Under the pieces are notes generated by a model, which had not been told where the DNA came from, searched no databases, and saw nothing but the letters and a program-made list of their open reading frames with translations. This document shows, in pieces, positions 21,815 to 33,940 of a stretch of 64,000 nucleotides of DNA. Where the stretch lies: the NCBI GenBank assembly GCA_014529385.2, contig JABFUD020000229.1, positions 1-64,000 of the forward strand, given 5' to 3'. A program made the position numbers and the translations under genes. The stretch is from Adiantum capillus-veneris (taxonomy: Eukaryota; Streptophyta; Polypodiopsida; Polypodiales; Pteridaceae). Numbering within the stretch: the first letter of the stretch is position 1; every line of letters begins with the position of its first letter.

Positions 21815-21973
21815 CTTCTTTTTTCCCTTATCACCAGAATTTCCAGACGAAGTACTGCCAGCAGAAGCATTAGGAACAGAATTTTTGCCAGTCGCAACAG
21901 AACCATAAGAAGTGGCAATAAAAGCCTTTCTTTTAGAACCATAAGAACCCTTTCTTTTAGAAGCAATAAAAGC

Positions 21974-22672
21974 CTATTCAACTGCACGCTGCCTAGTCCT
22001 GTTTTTTCTAGAAAGTGACTCTTGCAACAGCAATGTGCATAATGCATCAAACTTGACAACTTCAAGATTTCCTTGGGTCATCAGTCTCCAAGTACTAGCA
22101 AAAGTCTGGTAGGAATCTGGTAAGGCATCAAGAACAGTCTGCAGAAGGGAACTGTCTGAAATGACTTCACCTGCAGAAATAAGCTGCTCATTGATATCCT
22201 TGACACTAGCAAGGAAAGTGTCCATATCATCTTCCTCATGCATAATCTTCGACTCCAGCTCTTTACGCAGCAAAGCCATTTTAGCCTCATTGCGGCTTGC
22301 ATAAAGACCTGCTAGAATATCCCAAGCCTATTTTGCTGATTTTGTTGAACGGATGTGAGGAACAATGGTGCGCTTCACAGACAACACAATCAATACATGA
22401 TCCTGCACATCCTTAACATCCCAACGAGCTTGTTATGCCGTAGGTAAAACAACTCTAACAGCTGCAATCCTTGCAGTAAGACTTGCAACATCCTCAACAT
22501 CGCCTGCATCCTTAGAACCAAGACGTACATCAATGACCTGCACAATGTTCTAGACACCTTTTGACACAAGAACATGTTGCATCATATAAGCCCACATTGG
22601 GTAGTTGTCCCCATCCAACCTGTCCTCAGCAACAAACACCTTGAACACATCTGTGTTGTTGTTGTCAGCCAT
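21974..22672 (-). pseudogene. D gag
   Basis: Starts at the ATG at 22672 (MADNNNTDVFKVF, then LDGDNYPMWAYMM, a typical copia gag start). In-frame stops at about 22551, 22435 and 22330. The later part (22279-21974) is the conserved gag core (HEEDDMDTFLASVKDINEQL ... LDALPDSYQTFAS). A basic Ser/Gly stretch follows before the zinc knuckle. Confidence 0.85.
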
Positions 22673-23020
22673 GGTAAATGTTGCACCTGATGTGAAAACT
22701 GCCTGAAAATAGGAGAAATGGAGCGGGAACAACCTGTGCTATATAGCACAAACCGTAGAAGACTATAAGGCACCTGTTATGCGGGAAACGGCACTGACAA
22801 AAATTCTGCACAAAATGACGAAATAGCCTGTGCAGTACTGCTTGTAGTGGAAACGGAGGCCGAAATGAGCCCAAATCAAAATTCTGAGCAGACCGAGCTC
22901 TTTGACCTTACCCAAAATTTTTGTCAACCTGAGAACGCTCGCCAAAGCTCACTGAAATCAGAGAAAGTGAGCAGGCGTGTGCTGGAGCAGCTGGCGACTA
23001 AGCCCGGGAGGACGTGACCT
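22673..23020 (-). other. D 5' untranslated leader
   Basis: About 350 bp between the primer site and the gag start. No coding frame or repeat seen. Confidence 0.6.
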
Positions 23021-23032
23021 GCTCTGATACCA
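23021..23032 (-). other. D primer-binding site (initiator tRNA-Met)
   Basis: Minus strand TGGTATCAGAGC, a perfect match to the initiator tRNA-Met primer site used by most plant copia elements, two bases from the LTR. Confidence 0.95.
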
Positions 23033-23034
23033 AT

Positions 23035-23261
23035 TGTTGGAATTAGGGTTGCAGAGAAACACACACAGCTTGAAGAAGACAAAGGAATCTCAAGGCACAA
23101 AATAGAGAGTATATTACTTGGTATGTAATGTACAGATAGATAGCCCTAGAGTGATGGGCATATATACAATACACGGGGGAAAAAACCTCCTAAAGAGGGA
23201 AAAAATACCCCGGCGGTCCTAGTGTGTTCACACACATCACTACCACATGTATATGGTAACA
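23035..23261 (-). repeat. D 5' LTR
   Basis: 227 bp with TG...CA ends (minus strand TGTTACC...CCAACA). On the minus strand TATATATGCCC (near 23155) is a possible TATA region. Confidence 0.9.
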
Positions 23262-23266
23262 ATGAG

Positions 23267-24840
23267 AAAAGAAAAACTTAGAGCTAAAATCAAGGAGAAA
23301 TAAATTGGAAGTGAAATCAAGGAAATCACAATAAAATCTGGAGGAAATTTCGGTAGACAAAATTTTTGAGCCAATCAATGCATAGCCTTGGAAGCTTACC
23401 AAGCGGGACTTAAAGCAGGCCAGACCACGGAAAACAAATGGAAAAACTATCCTTCTCTAGATATGGAAGTAGCTAAGCTTGAAGCTTATTAAAATCTGGT
23501 AAGAACTACTCAAGAGATGCTGGAAAAACAAAACCCAAGCCCAAGAGTATGGCAAAACTATCTAGTTACTTACTTATCAAGACGAACATTTCCTGAGGAT
23601 ATGAGTAAACGCCACCAAAGAGCAATTGAAACTAAAGTAGGAGACTATGCTTTTATTGAAAACCAGTTATATCAAAGAGGAAAATATCAACATCTACCTT
23701 TTTGTGTAAATGAAGACGAATATATTCCCATTATAGAACAAGTACATGCTGAATTAACTGGAGGTCACTTTTCTAGTGAAACCACCGCAAGAGCAATTTC
23801 AATGGCAAGCATATGGTGGCCAACACTTTTTGCAGATACCAAGGAATATGTTTGAAGGTGTGATGCATGTGAGCGAGAAAAAATGCCAACCCGTGTAGAT
23901 AGCATGTCTTTAAGACCAATGATAGGGGCTAGAGCTTTTGCAAAATGGGGTATAGACTTTGTGGGCCAATAAAACCACCTGCTTATAGAACACAAGCTCA
24001 ATATATCATTGTAGCTATGGACTATTTGACCAAGAAGGCAGAGGCTAAAGCAACTCAAAAGACTGATGACAGAACCATAACCGCATTGTTGTATGAGAAA
24101 GTGTTCACAAGATTTGGACTGCTAATAGAAATTGTCAATGATAGGGGAATTTATGAATTTATGGTTATCCATAACAAGTCAGCTCCCTCTCATCCACAAG
24201 CAAATGGACAAGTTGAGCATACAAATAAAATTCTTAGCTCGATATTGAATAAAGTGGATAGTTCAGGACGGACAAATTGGGAAATGAATCTCCATGCCAC
24301 TCTATGGGCTTATAGAGTTTCATTCATGACAACTTTCAATGCTACACCCTTTAAGCTTGTTTATGGTCTTGATGCCATACTGCCCATAGAATTTCTATCG
24401 CTGACACTAAGGGTAGCTAAGGATCTTGCGTGGACTGACATGAATTGTCTGAAAGACTTGAAGATTTAGAAAAGCTTGATGATCAAAGGCTACCTGCTGT
24501 AGCTCACATCTATGCACAAAAGCGAAAACAAAAACATCTTTTTGATTCCCATCTAGTTACAAAAATATTTTAAACAGGGGAAGTCTATTCCTTTAACAAA
24601 CACATTCCCAAGTTTAAGAAAACAAAAAACAGACCGTTTATCATTGAAGATGTACCTCCAAGTGAAGCAGTTAAGTTGTCTACCCTAGATGGTGAGCCAA
24701 TGGCTAATTGGATTAGTGGATGCCGTTTAAAGAAGTATAATTTTCTGCTAACCAATGAATTGCCAGAAAAGATGCATGCAAAAGAGCAAAGAAAGATAAA
24801 ACAACAGCTGGTTATTCATGAAGCCCAAGAGGAATCTCGG
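23267..24840 (+). pseudogene. B integrase, unit II
   Basis: Follows gag almost directly; only about 250 bp separate them, and no protease, RT or RNase H is present. Frame 23517-23855 holds the linker and the HHCC finger (HAELTGGHF; the Cys pair CDACEREK follows a stop). Frame 23945-24469 has the core: MDYLTKKAEAKA with Asp 1, NDRGIYEF with Asp 2, and GQVEHTNK with Glu, then the C-terminal GYLDAILPIEFL-like block (GLDAILPIEFL). Asp 2 and Glu are only 25 residues apart instead of about 36, so the active site has lost roughly eleven residues. The tail to 24840 matches gypsy integrase ends (EAVKLSTLDGEPM). Confidence 0.85.
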
Positions 24841-25610
24841 TTTTGAGTACTCAAAAGGAAAGCTGCTCTCAAAAGTCAACAAATGCCTATTCCCATCAAC
24901 ACTCTAGAACTAGATGAACGACTATGGGAATTACAGAAAGATGTAGTATCAAAAGAGATGATGAATGGTTAGATGGAATGGACCTTCACATCAAAGTACA
25001 TTTGAACAATCATAGCACAAATGCATTGGTCAATACAGAAGCTCAAGTAAATGCAGCCAATTATTCCACTTACAAGAAGCAACAAGTGAGTCTTTGACAT
25101 TGAAAATATCGACTATTAAAGGATGCAACAAGAATCCAACACTGACACTAGGAGTAGTCAACTTAAATGTGATATTACATGGATGTTCATGGCCTCATCA
25201 ATTTGTATGCTTACCAGATGAACACATGAATGAAAAATGAATCTTGGAATCTCATGGATGCAGATGTACAAGGCAGTACCAGATTGGGATACCAATCAGC
25301 TCAAGCTATCAACCTAAAGGCGGACAACTCATTGTTCCAATTGCACCAAGCAAAATGGAATGGAAAGGAGGTTACCAGTAGACCAAACCACAAAGCAATC
25401 AATCTTCTCCCTCCTATAGACAACTAAATGCTACAAGTAGCAAGCATGCAAGGAGTCAAGCATATCTGGGTACCAAAGGCACAACTTAACAACAAGCCCA
25501 TTCAAATTTGGGTGCCCAAAACCTCATCTATTGTACCAAAGAAGGTTCCAAGGTTCAAAACACAAAGAAGAGCATCTTCAAGGAAAGAACCTAGTACAAA
25601 ATGGATTTGA
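24841..25610 (+). pseudogene. B protease-like segment downstream of integrase, unit II
   Basis: In mixed frames it encodes LVNTEAQVNAAN (about 25017), alignable to the retropepsin active-site loop with Asp changed to Asn and Gly to Glu, then TLGVVNLNV...CPHQFVCLPDEH and LGISWMQMYKAVPDWDTNQ, which matches the closing half of the fold. Its place after integrase is unlike normal gypsy order (protease before RT). All three units share the dead loop. Confidence 0.55.
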
Positions 25611-26222
25611 AGGAAAAAGGAGCACTTATCTTCTCCGCCATCTAGGAGAGGTGGAAAGGAACTACGTAATTTAAGGGCAATGTTTGAAGAGGGAGAATTT
25701 TTTTTGATGTTAACGTGTAATTTTTTGCAAAAATACCTAATAATTCTCTTAAAAATTCATCGATAGGGGAAATTTAATTGATAACATCTCCCCGATGATT
25801 GTAGATAGTGTATATACTATCAGAAAATCATCAAAAATGGTCTTTTTTTGTTATTATTATCATTTTTTCTTGATATTGGGACTTAAAAATGAAAAAAATC
25901 CACCAAAGAATAATAAAGCTATGTTTCTCAATGGATTTTCTTAATTATTGATTTTTCACTTTGCTTTTTTAGTGCATTTTGTTATTTTCTTTGATTTTTT
26001 CAATAAACTTGTCAAAAATTAATAAGAAATAGCAAATGAGTTTAGATGGAGAAATTGAAGATACGATGATGATCACAAGGACAAGGCGGATATGCACAAA
26101 AAAATTCAATCGAATCGAGAGATGGAAGCACGAAGCCTAAATTAGGCTGTTAAGGCCTACTTTGTAAATTCTTGTAAAATGAGCTAACGAAATCCGATTG
26201 AAGAAATTTTTGACTCTAACAA
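25611..26222 (+). other. B 3' noncoding region, unit II
   Basis: AT-rich, no coding frame; near copy of 5746-6345. The stem-loop is at 25794-25832. It ends at the junction with copia F2. Confidence 0.5.
25794..25832 (+). repeat. Conserved stem-loop in B 3' region, unit II
   Basis: Identical arms to 5921-5959. Confidence 0.7.
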
Positions 26223-28849
26223 AGTATGTCAATTGCTGCAGATTCAGATGTGTGGTATTTTGACAGTGGTGCTACAAAACACATTACCTCACATCATGAA
26301 TTGTTTAGCTCTCTCGAGTCTGTCCCTCATGGGAATTAATCCACTTGTGCCAACAATGCCTGATATCTGGTTGAAGGAGTTGGAAAGATTGTGCTTACTG
26401 CTGCAAATGGAAGTTCTTTCACACTTGTCGATGCACTTTATGTATCTAGGATCAAGAAGAATTTGCTTTAATCAACTTCTAGCTATGGCTGAAAATGTAT
26501 CGAAATATACTATGGGCACCTTCCCTTCGGATTGATGGGGGGAGTATATGTCTCATGAATTCAATGCACTTTTGGCGAGTTGTGAGATGAAACATCAATG
26601 TAAAATGCCTTATAGAGCTCAACAAAATGGTGTTGCTAAGAGGAAAAGTAGGTCACTTACAAAAATGGCACGATGTATGGTCAAAAGTCAAGCTTTTCTG
26701 CATTCTTTTTGGCTTGAGGCCATCATGTGGGCCTCTTATGTACTTAACAGGTGTTCTACAAAAGCTTTGCAGTCTATTACTCCATAAAAATCATGGCATG
26801 ATAGAAAGCTTCCTACTGAGTACATACGTGTTTTTGGCTATTTGGCATATGCCTTGGTGCCACAAACACAGCGCAAAAAATTGGATGATAAGGCTTTGTC
26901 AAATGTATTTTTGCTGGTTATAGTGCTGAAAGAAAAGTTTATAGGTTGTATCATCCGAAACAAAGCGTATTTTGGTTTCACGAGATGTAGTGTTTATGAA
27001 AGATTATATTCAGTCTTGCTGTCATGTACTAGAGACAATAATGTAAGCTCGCAGGACATTTATGAGACTTTTTTGCCTCTTTTCAGTGGTGGAAGTTTGA
27101 ATGAAAATGAGCAGGCTAGAGGTATGCCAAAATGGTTGCTGCATACATTGTGTGACAATAAATTGGATGCACCCTTGTCTATTTGTACTCATTTAGGCTC
27201 TCTCCATGCATCTTATGCAACAAATTGTTATGTTTGGAATGTGTCTAGCTTACATGATGTTGAGGAAACTTTGTCTTTTGATGAAGCATAGAATTCAAAA
27301 AATTTGATGGCTGCCATGCAATTGAAATATGATGCACTTATAGAAAATGACACATCGACTTTATGTGATTTGCCTCCTTGAAAAAAGTCCATTGGTACAA
27401 AGTGGGTTTAAAGTTGAAACGCAAGCCGGATGGTGAGATAGATCTCCATAATGGTTGACTTGTTGCAAATGATTATGAAGAGACTTGTGCTCCCACTTGT
27501 TATATGACTACTATGAGTTCTCTATGTGCATTGGTAGCTCATTTGGGTTGGGATGTACATCAATCAGACATTGTTAATGCTTTCTTGAATGGTGATATAT
27601 TTGAGGAAGTTTATGTAATGCATCCTCACGGTTTTGTCAAGAAAGGACAAGAGGACAAAGTGTGCAAATCTAAAAAGGCTTTATATGGGTTGAAGCAATC
27701 TCCTTGTGCTTGGTATGAGAAAGTTGACACTCATTTGGTCAAACGAGCCTTTTGTATAACAGTCCAACAGAAAGCACATTGTATTTCAAGCGTGAGGGTA
27801 ATGTACTTCTCATTGTGGCTCTTTATGTAGATGATTTGCTGATCACTAGATCAAATGAGAGACATATTGCTGAATTGAAGGCTGATTTGAATGCTACTTT
27901 CAAGATGAAAGATTTGGGGCTGTTGCATCATTACTTGGGTATACAGTTTAAGCAGTGTGATGGTGGTATTGCATTGTGTCAGAAAATTTACATAGACACA
28001 TTGTCTTGTAAGTTTGGACTTGAGGATTGCAAACCTATTGCCACTCCCATGGAAACAGGTTTAAAATTGAGTCTTCATGATGCTAGTGATACTACAGATG
28101 TCACTCTTTAACAAACTTCTATTGGATGCCTCATTTATGTATGCAACACGAGACTGCATATTGAGTTCGAAGTCTCATAGGTCATGAGATTTATGCATAG
28201 CCCAGGCTCTAAGCATTGGCAGGCCGTGAAGAGGATTTTCTGCCACCTTAGTGGAACTTTAAATCTTGGCTTCTTTTATCCCAAGGGGAGATCATTGCCA
28301 CAAGACTTGCATGATTTTTCAGACCCAGATTGGGTTGCTTGTTTTGACAAGCGAGTGTCCACAAATGGTTTTTGTTTCATGCTTGGCAGTTCATGTATAT
28401 CATGGTTGAGCAAGAATCAACCTACTGTGGCCACTTCTAGTTGTGAGGCTGAGTACATGCAGTCTTCAAAGCTACGGTTGAGTGTGTATGGCTCTGACGC
28501 CTTATGGATGATTTGGCTGTTGGAAAGGAAACTTCCAACACTATCTACAATGATAGTCCAAGCACATTGGCAGTTGCGAGGAACCCAATTTTTCATGCTC
28601 ACACAAAGCACATTGAGGTGCATTACCACTATGTCAAGGAGAGGCTCTTAGCAGGAGAGACGAGCTTGGCTTGTGTGCCAACACAACCTTGAAGATCTTT
28701 TCACAAAGTCATTGTCTCATGATAAGCTCGAAGCTTTCTGCAAAGCTTTGGGCTTACTCCTCTTTGTGGACTGATCATGTCCTCAGGGCATGGAACTTCC
28801 CTTTACTCATGTGCCAGTTCTTGTTCACCGCATCACTCTAGGGGGTATT
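26223..28849 (+). pseudogene. F2: 5'-truncated copia pol reaching its 3' LTR
   Basis: Begins inside protease (YFDSGATKH) at the same point as F1 and F3, with the same jump from protease to integrase near 26460. Then integrase second half (26548-26923), linker, RT pieces (27504-27830, SDIVNAFLNGD; 27752-28111, LYVDDLL) and RNase H (28184-28692, TSSCEAEY). It lacks gag, primer site and 5' LTR, and differs from F3 by a deletion near 27465. Stops in every region. Family is the same as D. Confidence 0.9.
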
Positions 28850-29076
28850 TATTACCATATACATGTGGTAGTGATGTGTGTGAACACACTAGGACCACCG
28901 GGGCATTTTTTCCATCTTTAGAGGGTTTTTTCTCCCGTGCATTGTATTTACGCCCATCACTGTAGTGCTATCTATCTTTTCATTGCACACTAAGTAATAC
29001 ACTGTCTATTGTGTGCCTTGAGATTCCTTTGTCTTCTCCAAGCTGTGTGTGTTTTCTTGCAACCCTAATTCCAAGA
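28850..29076 (+). repeat. F2 3' LTR
   Basis: About 227 bp, clearly the D LTR in opposite orientation (ACCATATACATGTGGTAGTG ... AACCCTAATTCCAA). The starting TG has become TA and the ending CA has become GA. Preceded by AGGGGGTATT, the polypurine tract. Confidence 0.85.
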
Positions 29077-29718
29077 GAATCATTGCTGCAAATATGGGAT
29101 TTGCATGTGGTAGTATAGGCTACGAAGTTCGATTTTGATGCAGCCATTATTAAATAGGCCTTGATTGTTTCGATACTAATGAAGGCAGTGCCACTGTTAA
29201 TGGAATTAAAATAATAGTGACACTTTAAGATATTGCATATGCCTTCAGGTTTCTCGACGAGAAAAAGACCATCACAACATCTGCAGATGAGATTAGTTTG
29301 GTTCTTAAGTAAGATGAAGCAACTAGAAAGAAAAGGAAGGCTGGTAGGCAAGGGATTCCAGTAGCTGGACTGGATGTTCCCTCAGCCTGTAAGTTTATTG
29401 CAAAAGCTTTCAGTTTGAAAAACAATCTGACATGTGTGTCTGAGAAACTGTTTGCAAGTCTACTTGACAAAAAGGCTGGATGATAAATCCAAAATCAATC
29501 TGTTCCAAATTTTATCTCACAATGTCTTACAATAGACTGCTAAGCTAAAGTCACAGACTCTATTCAAAGCTTGGTATGTCTGGTAGTGGAAGGGCAAGAG
29601 GAAGCGGTTTCGGTGGAAGGATACTGGGTAATTCCATCGCAGAATCAGACTGTGAATTTTCCCAGCTATCCATTAGGAACTTGAATCTCCTTGGATGGGT
29701 ATCCTTGGAACTAAAAGT
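29077..29718 (+). pseudogene. Coding-like fragment of unknown origin, unit II
   Basis: Longer copy of 6952-7416; the first 190 bp are not present in unit I. Reads KTITTSADEISLVLK, stop, then IPVAGLDVPSACKFIAKAF. Further on it reads GYWVIPSQNQTVNFPSYPLG in another frame. The ATATG at 29719-29723 is the left target duplication of E. I do not recognise the protein. Confidence 0.4.
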
Positions 29719-30526
29719 ATATGTGAAAGGGCGGTGGTAATGCATGTGCTAGTCTCCACCCAACCGTGCTATCTTGTAGCCTCCCCCTAGCGTACACACT
29801 GTCCGACCGTGCCGGTGGCCTTGCCCATAGGACCCATGTCCTTACATTACCCCCCCTTGGAGAATCATTTTCATCCTCGAAAACGAACGTAGGAAAACGT
29901 TTGTTAAGTGCGGAGACATTCTCCCATGTAGAACCTTCTTCATGTCTATCTAGCCATTTTACCAACACCTATCGTCTGACATGATGTGTGGTGCAAAGCT
30001 CATGAGAATCCAAAATCTTTTCGGGCTCATGAGGAATGCTTGGCGGTTCGATAAGGTCAACCAGCACACCTATGTCGATGACATTATCATTCTGTGCTAG
30101 CTGTTTTCCTAAACGGATAACATGGAAAACAGGATGAACTCGTGAGTGCTCTGGAAGAGATAACTTATAGGCCACTTGACCTATACGTTTGAGGATGGTA
30201 AACGGTCCACAATAGCGTGGTGAAAGTTTAGCAACTTTTCCCGTCTTCAGACTTTCTGAATGCTCCGGAACTTTGAGGAAAACCTTGTCTCCTTCTTCGA
30301 AAGTAGCAAGACGTCGATGCTCATCTGCATACTTCTTATATCGATTTTGAGCTTTCTTAACATTCTGTCGAGCAACTCGAAGCATGTCAGAATGGTCTTG
30401 GAGAAAATATTTCACTTGTTGTATCTTCCCCTTAGCCAACGCCACTGTAACGGGTGATCTAGGTTGAAATCCATACAAAAGCATAAATGGACTAAACCCT
30501 GTAGTCAGATGCTTTGAACTATTCAA
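29711..30526 (-). pseudogene. E integrase C-terminus and chromodomain, unit II
   Basis: Two frames (30526-29969, 29968-29711) that were one in unit I. A stop sits at the chromodomain start (THHVRR, stop, then MLVKWLDRHEEGSTWENV). GPY/F module (RYCGPFTILKRIG) intact. The reading again crosses the polypurine tract into the LTR. Confidence 0.85.
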
Positions 30527-30671
30527 CTAAGAAAATTCCAATATAGGTAAGTAGTCTTCCCAATTTGTTTGCTTCTTGCTAACGTATGCTCGTAGCATAT
30601 CCTCTAGCACTTGATTAACTCTTTCTTTTTTACCATCCGTATGTGGATGATTAGTCGTACTTAGATTAAGT

Positions 30672-31346
30672 TTAGTTTCCAACTTTTGGACATAGCTCTC
30701 TAGAAGTGATTATCAAAATTTTGATCTCTGTCACTAATGATACTAGCTGGAGACCATAGAGTTTATATATATGTTGTACAAAAAGCCGTGCTAGTTCCGG
30801 TATTTTAACCGTAGTCTTAGTGGGAATGAATTGACCCATCTTTGTGAGATGGTCTACAATTAGCCAAGTGGCATCATGGCCACGATTTGTAGTAGGTAGT
30901 CCTACTACAAAATCCATAGAGATACTCTCCCACTTACCTTGTGGAATCTCTAAAGGATGTAAAAGGCCACCTACCTTGAGGCGCTCTGCCTTATTAACTT
31001 GGCATTGTTGGCAGTTTAGTACCTACTCTTGAACATCATGATGTAAGCCCGGTCAATAAAATTGCCGTCGAACTAAAACATACGGCTTACAGATACCTGG
31101 ATGACCAGCACTTGGACTATCGTGACACTCAAATAAGATTTGACGCCTAGTGTGTGAGTCCTTTGGCACAAATACTCTACCTTTGTGGAGTAAGTAGCCA
31201 TCATCAATGGAAAAATTCTTCCATTGTTCAGAGACATGTGAGTGTGAGGGATCCCTTTTTAAAACTGCACTCCACACTTTAGCATATGAGTGATCTTGTG
31301 CACACTTGCCACGTAATGATTCCAAAAATCCACTCTTTAGTTCCAT
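30672..31346 (-). pseudogene. E integrase finger and core, unit II
   Basis: Frame 31346-31053 has the finger His pair (HDSPSAGHPG); frame 30917-30672 has MDFVVGLPTTNRGHDA and a corrupted second catalytic region (VTEIKILI) as in unit I, so that defect predates the duplication. Confidence 0.8.
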
Positions 31347-31399
31347 GAAAGCAAGTGAATTAATCTAAGGCATCCGACTTAGTGCATCCGCTATTACAT

Positions 31400-31905
31400 T
31401 ATATCGCGCCTTGCGATGTCGTAGCTTACAATCATAATCTTGAAGAATATTTGCCCATCTAGCTTTACGGCCCTTCAAGTCTGTTTGAGTAGTAAACCAT
31501 TTGATACTCATGGTCAAAAACTACTTCAAACTCGGCACCATATAAATAGTGTCGCCACTTTCATAAAGCATGAATTATGGCATAGAGCTCTTTCTCATAG
31601 ACAGAATAATTCTTTTGAGCTCTATCTAACTTTTTACTTTCAAAGACTATAGGTCTTCCCTCCTGGAGAAGTACCGCACCAACCGCTTTATCACTAGCAT
31701 CAGTCTCTACCACAAACGACTTAAGTGGGTCGACGATTGCTAGGATGGGAGCAGTGGCTATAGCTACCTTGAGCTGTTCGAAACTGTGTTTTTGGGCTTC
31801 TTCCCAAGAAAAGGATTTACCTTTTGATTTAAGTTGATCCGTCATAGGAAAAGTGATTTTGGCATAGTCACGGATATACTGTCGATAAAATCCAGCCATG
31901 CCTAA
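31400..31905 (-). pseudogene. E RNase H, unit II
   Basis: Frame 31899-31561 carries GFYRQYIRDYAKI, VVETDASDKAVGAVLLQ and EKELYAIIHAL. The end, with the last Asp motif, lies in another frame towards 31400. Confidence 0.8.
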
Positions 31906-31911
31906 GAATAT

Positions 31912-32720
31912 TTAAAGCTCCTCAACCGTGTTAGGATGTGGCCATCGAAGAATGGTAGTGACCTTGTCAATGTCCATCTTGATGCCAGAATAAGAGATCA
32001 CATGACCGAGGTAATATATCTCTATTTTAAAGAAATCGCAATTGCTTTGCTTAGCATACAACGCATGAGCTTGTAGCTGTTCAAACACTAATCGTAAGTG
32101 TTCAATGTGTTCATCTTCAGTCTTACTGTACATGAGAATATCATCAAGGAAAACAACAAAAAAATTTCCAAGATAGGGACGGAAGACACTATCCATGAGT
32201 GTCATAAATGGAGCTGGAGCATTGGTTAGACCAAAAGGCATAACCAAAAATTCTAAATGGCCGAACCGTGTTCTAAAGGGAGTTTTGGAGATATCTTGTA
32301 GTAGGATACGTACCTGGTGGTATCCTGAACTAGGATCTATCTTTGTATAGTATCTTGTCCCGTGGAGTTGATCAAACAACTCATCCACTCGAGGCAGAGG
32401 ATACTTGTTCTTGATGGTTGTCGCATTTATTCCGCGATAATCTACGCACATGCGCATATTACCATCTTTCTTTTTTACCAATAGAATTGGTGATGCCCAA
32501 GGGGAAGTGCTAGGTCTAATGAAACCACGAGTGAGCTAGTCACCCAACTGACTCTCAACCTCCTTAGTTTCTTTAGCACTCATACAATAAGGTGGTTTAC
32601 TCACCGGTGTAGTGCCTGCCAAGACATCTATGCCATGCTTCACATCACGTGTAGGGGGTAAACCCGGTGGTAAATCACTTGAGAACACATCACTATACTC
32701 CGTGAGTAAGTGAGTCAGCT
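31912..32720 (-). pseudogene. E reverse transcriptase, unit II
   Basis: 189-codon frame with [33 protein letters not shown] (first Asp kept, following Leu now Pro), [22 protein letters not shown] and the thumb start ([14 protein letters not shown]). N-terminal part in 32720-32536. Longer than the unit I frame because the late frameshift there is absent. Confidence 0.9.
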
Positions 32721-33168
32721 TTTTCCATGCAAAAGGAGAAAGTAAACTTGAGTTATGCTGGGCCGGAGAATGTTGTAATTCCTGTAATGTTTGTTTTACA
32801 ACAGCTGCACGTTGCTCTATAGAATTAAAATTGAGAGAACTTTGCTCGGTAGATTTGTTAACACTTTGTTTATCAGTAAAATTCATTGCACTTTTCATAC
32901 CATTACTACAATTCATTGCACTTTGCATACCATTAGTAGAATTCATTGCACTTTGCATACCCTTACTAGAATTCACTGCACTTTGCTCTTGAGAATTCAC
33001 AAGACTTGGAGACAACCAGTAACACAAAAAGACTTCATCTATTAAATTTTCTTTCTGCAAAATAGAAAGCTCGGTTGTACATATAAGAGGTGCAGATGGT
33101 ATATGTTTCTCACTAAAGCAGAAGCACATGTGTACCATTGGCCATAAAGGATAAGGAGTTGTGTTCAT
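32536..33168 (-). pseudogene. E linker between protease and RT, unit II
   Basis: A 210-codon open frame from the end of protease through a Ser/Asn/Met-rich repeat (SAMN repeats) to the RT N-terminus (YSDVFSSDLPPGLPP). No enzymatic motif. Open here although interrupted in unit I. Confidence 0.6.
32880..32995 (-). repeat. 30-bp minisatellite in E linker, unit II
   Basis: Three full and one partial 30-bp units, one more than at 10578-10661. Confidence 0.8.
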
Positions 33169-33940
33169 AACTAGTGTGCAATGTGTTTACCAAACCATGC
33201 AGCCACTCCCTTCCTAAAACTTAATCATCACGGTGTCGTGCTCTGACACGTACATAGTGGGAACGCATGCTACAAGATCTATCTTGTATTTTTTTAGATA
33301 CATAATTATATTTCCTATAGTGTACATATGCATATTTAAGTATAATAATAAACCTTCTATCTCATCCTATTATTTTTCTCAAGGGTAACCTATCCTTACT
33401 TTACCATCAGAAAATACTATGGGAAAAGCATCAATAGCTCCGCCTCTTTAACTTGGGGCAAAAAGCATTGATTCTTTATTTCTACTATTTCATTATCATC
33501 TCACACCCTAGCTAGATCCTATGTCTAGGGTAAACTCCAATATATATATATTCTATGTATTTTTTATACTTTTCTTATATTTCTTTTTAAATAGCTACTA
33601 GGAGAGAATCAAATCCTAGTGGGACACTAGGTGGCATGATTTCAAAGATACACTTATTTTAATGCATTATTGCAAGCATGATTGATGTTTTCTTGATTTC
33701 TTGTTGTTTTCATTTTCATATCTAATCCAACATATATATATATATATGTATCTAATATCATCTCCTTAACCAAACCTATCTCTCTCATTCTTAGTAATTC
33801 ATCCTCTCTAGGTTCTCTTTGCTACAGGTACATCTCTCCCCGCAGTATCCTTATTGCCTACGGGCAAGAATAGGGCTTGGGAGGGAAACTTCTCATCTCT
33901 TCACTTCTCTCATATCTACATTTCTCACATACTATCCTAG

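Larger units (their letters stand above)
18109..23261 (-). mobile_element. D: copia element with both LTRs and ATGAG target duplication
   Basis: Complete Ty1/copia insertion into B of unit II, minus strand. LTRs are 18109-18316 and 23035-23261, target duplication ATGAG at 18104-18108 and 23262-23266. Primer site, gag, protease, integrase, RT, RNase H and polypurine tract are all in copia order. Several stops, a deletion in RT and zinc-finger changes make it inactive. It belongs to the same family as F1-F3. Units I and III lack this insertion, so it postdates the tandem duplication. Confidence 0.95.
29724..33233 (-). mobile_element. E, unit II, left part (3' LTR to protease/linker), cut by G
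   Basis: Same insertion as in unit I, with left target duplication ATATG at 29719-29723 and 3' LTR 29724-29846. Homology to unit I runs to about 33233, equal to position 10896 there, where the LTR of G begins. The rest of E (most of protease, gag) is deleted; the leader and 5' LTR resume at 42069. Confidence 0.9.

Noticed and set aside
33539-33750. AT microsatellites in the G LTR as a special feature
   Set aside because: Short TA runs are common in AT-rich LTRs and are repeated in both LTRs with length change only.
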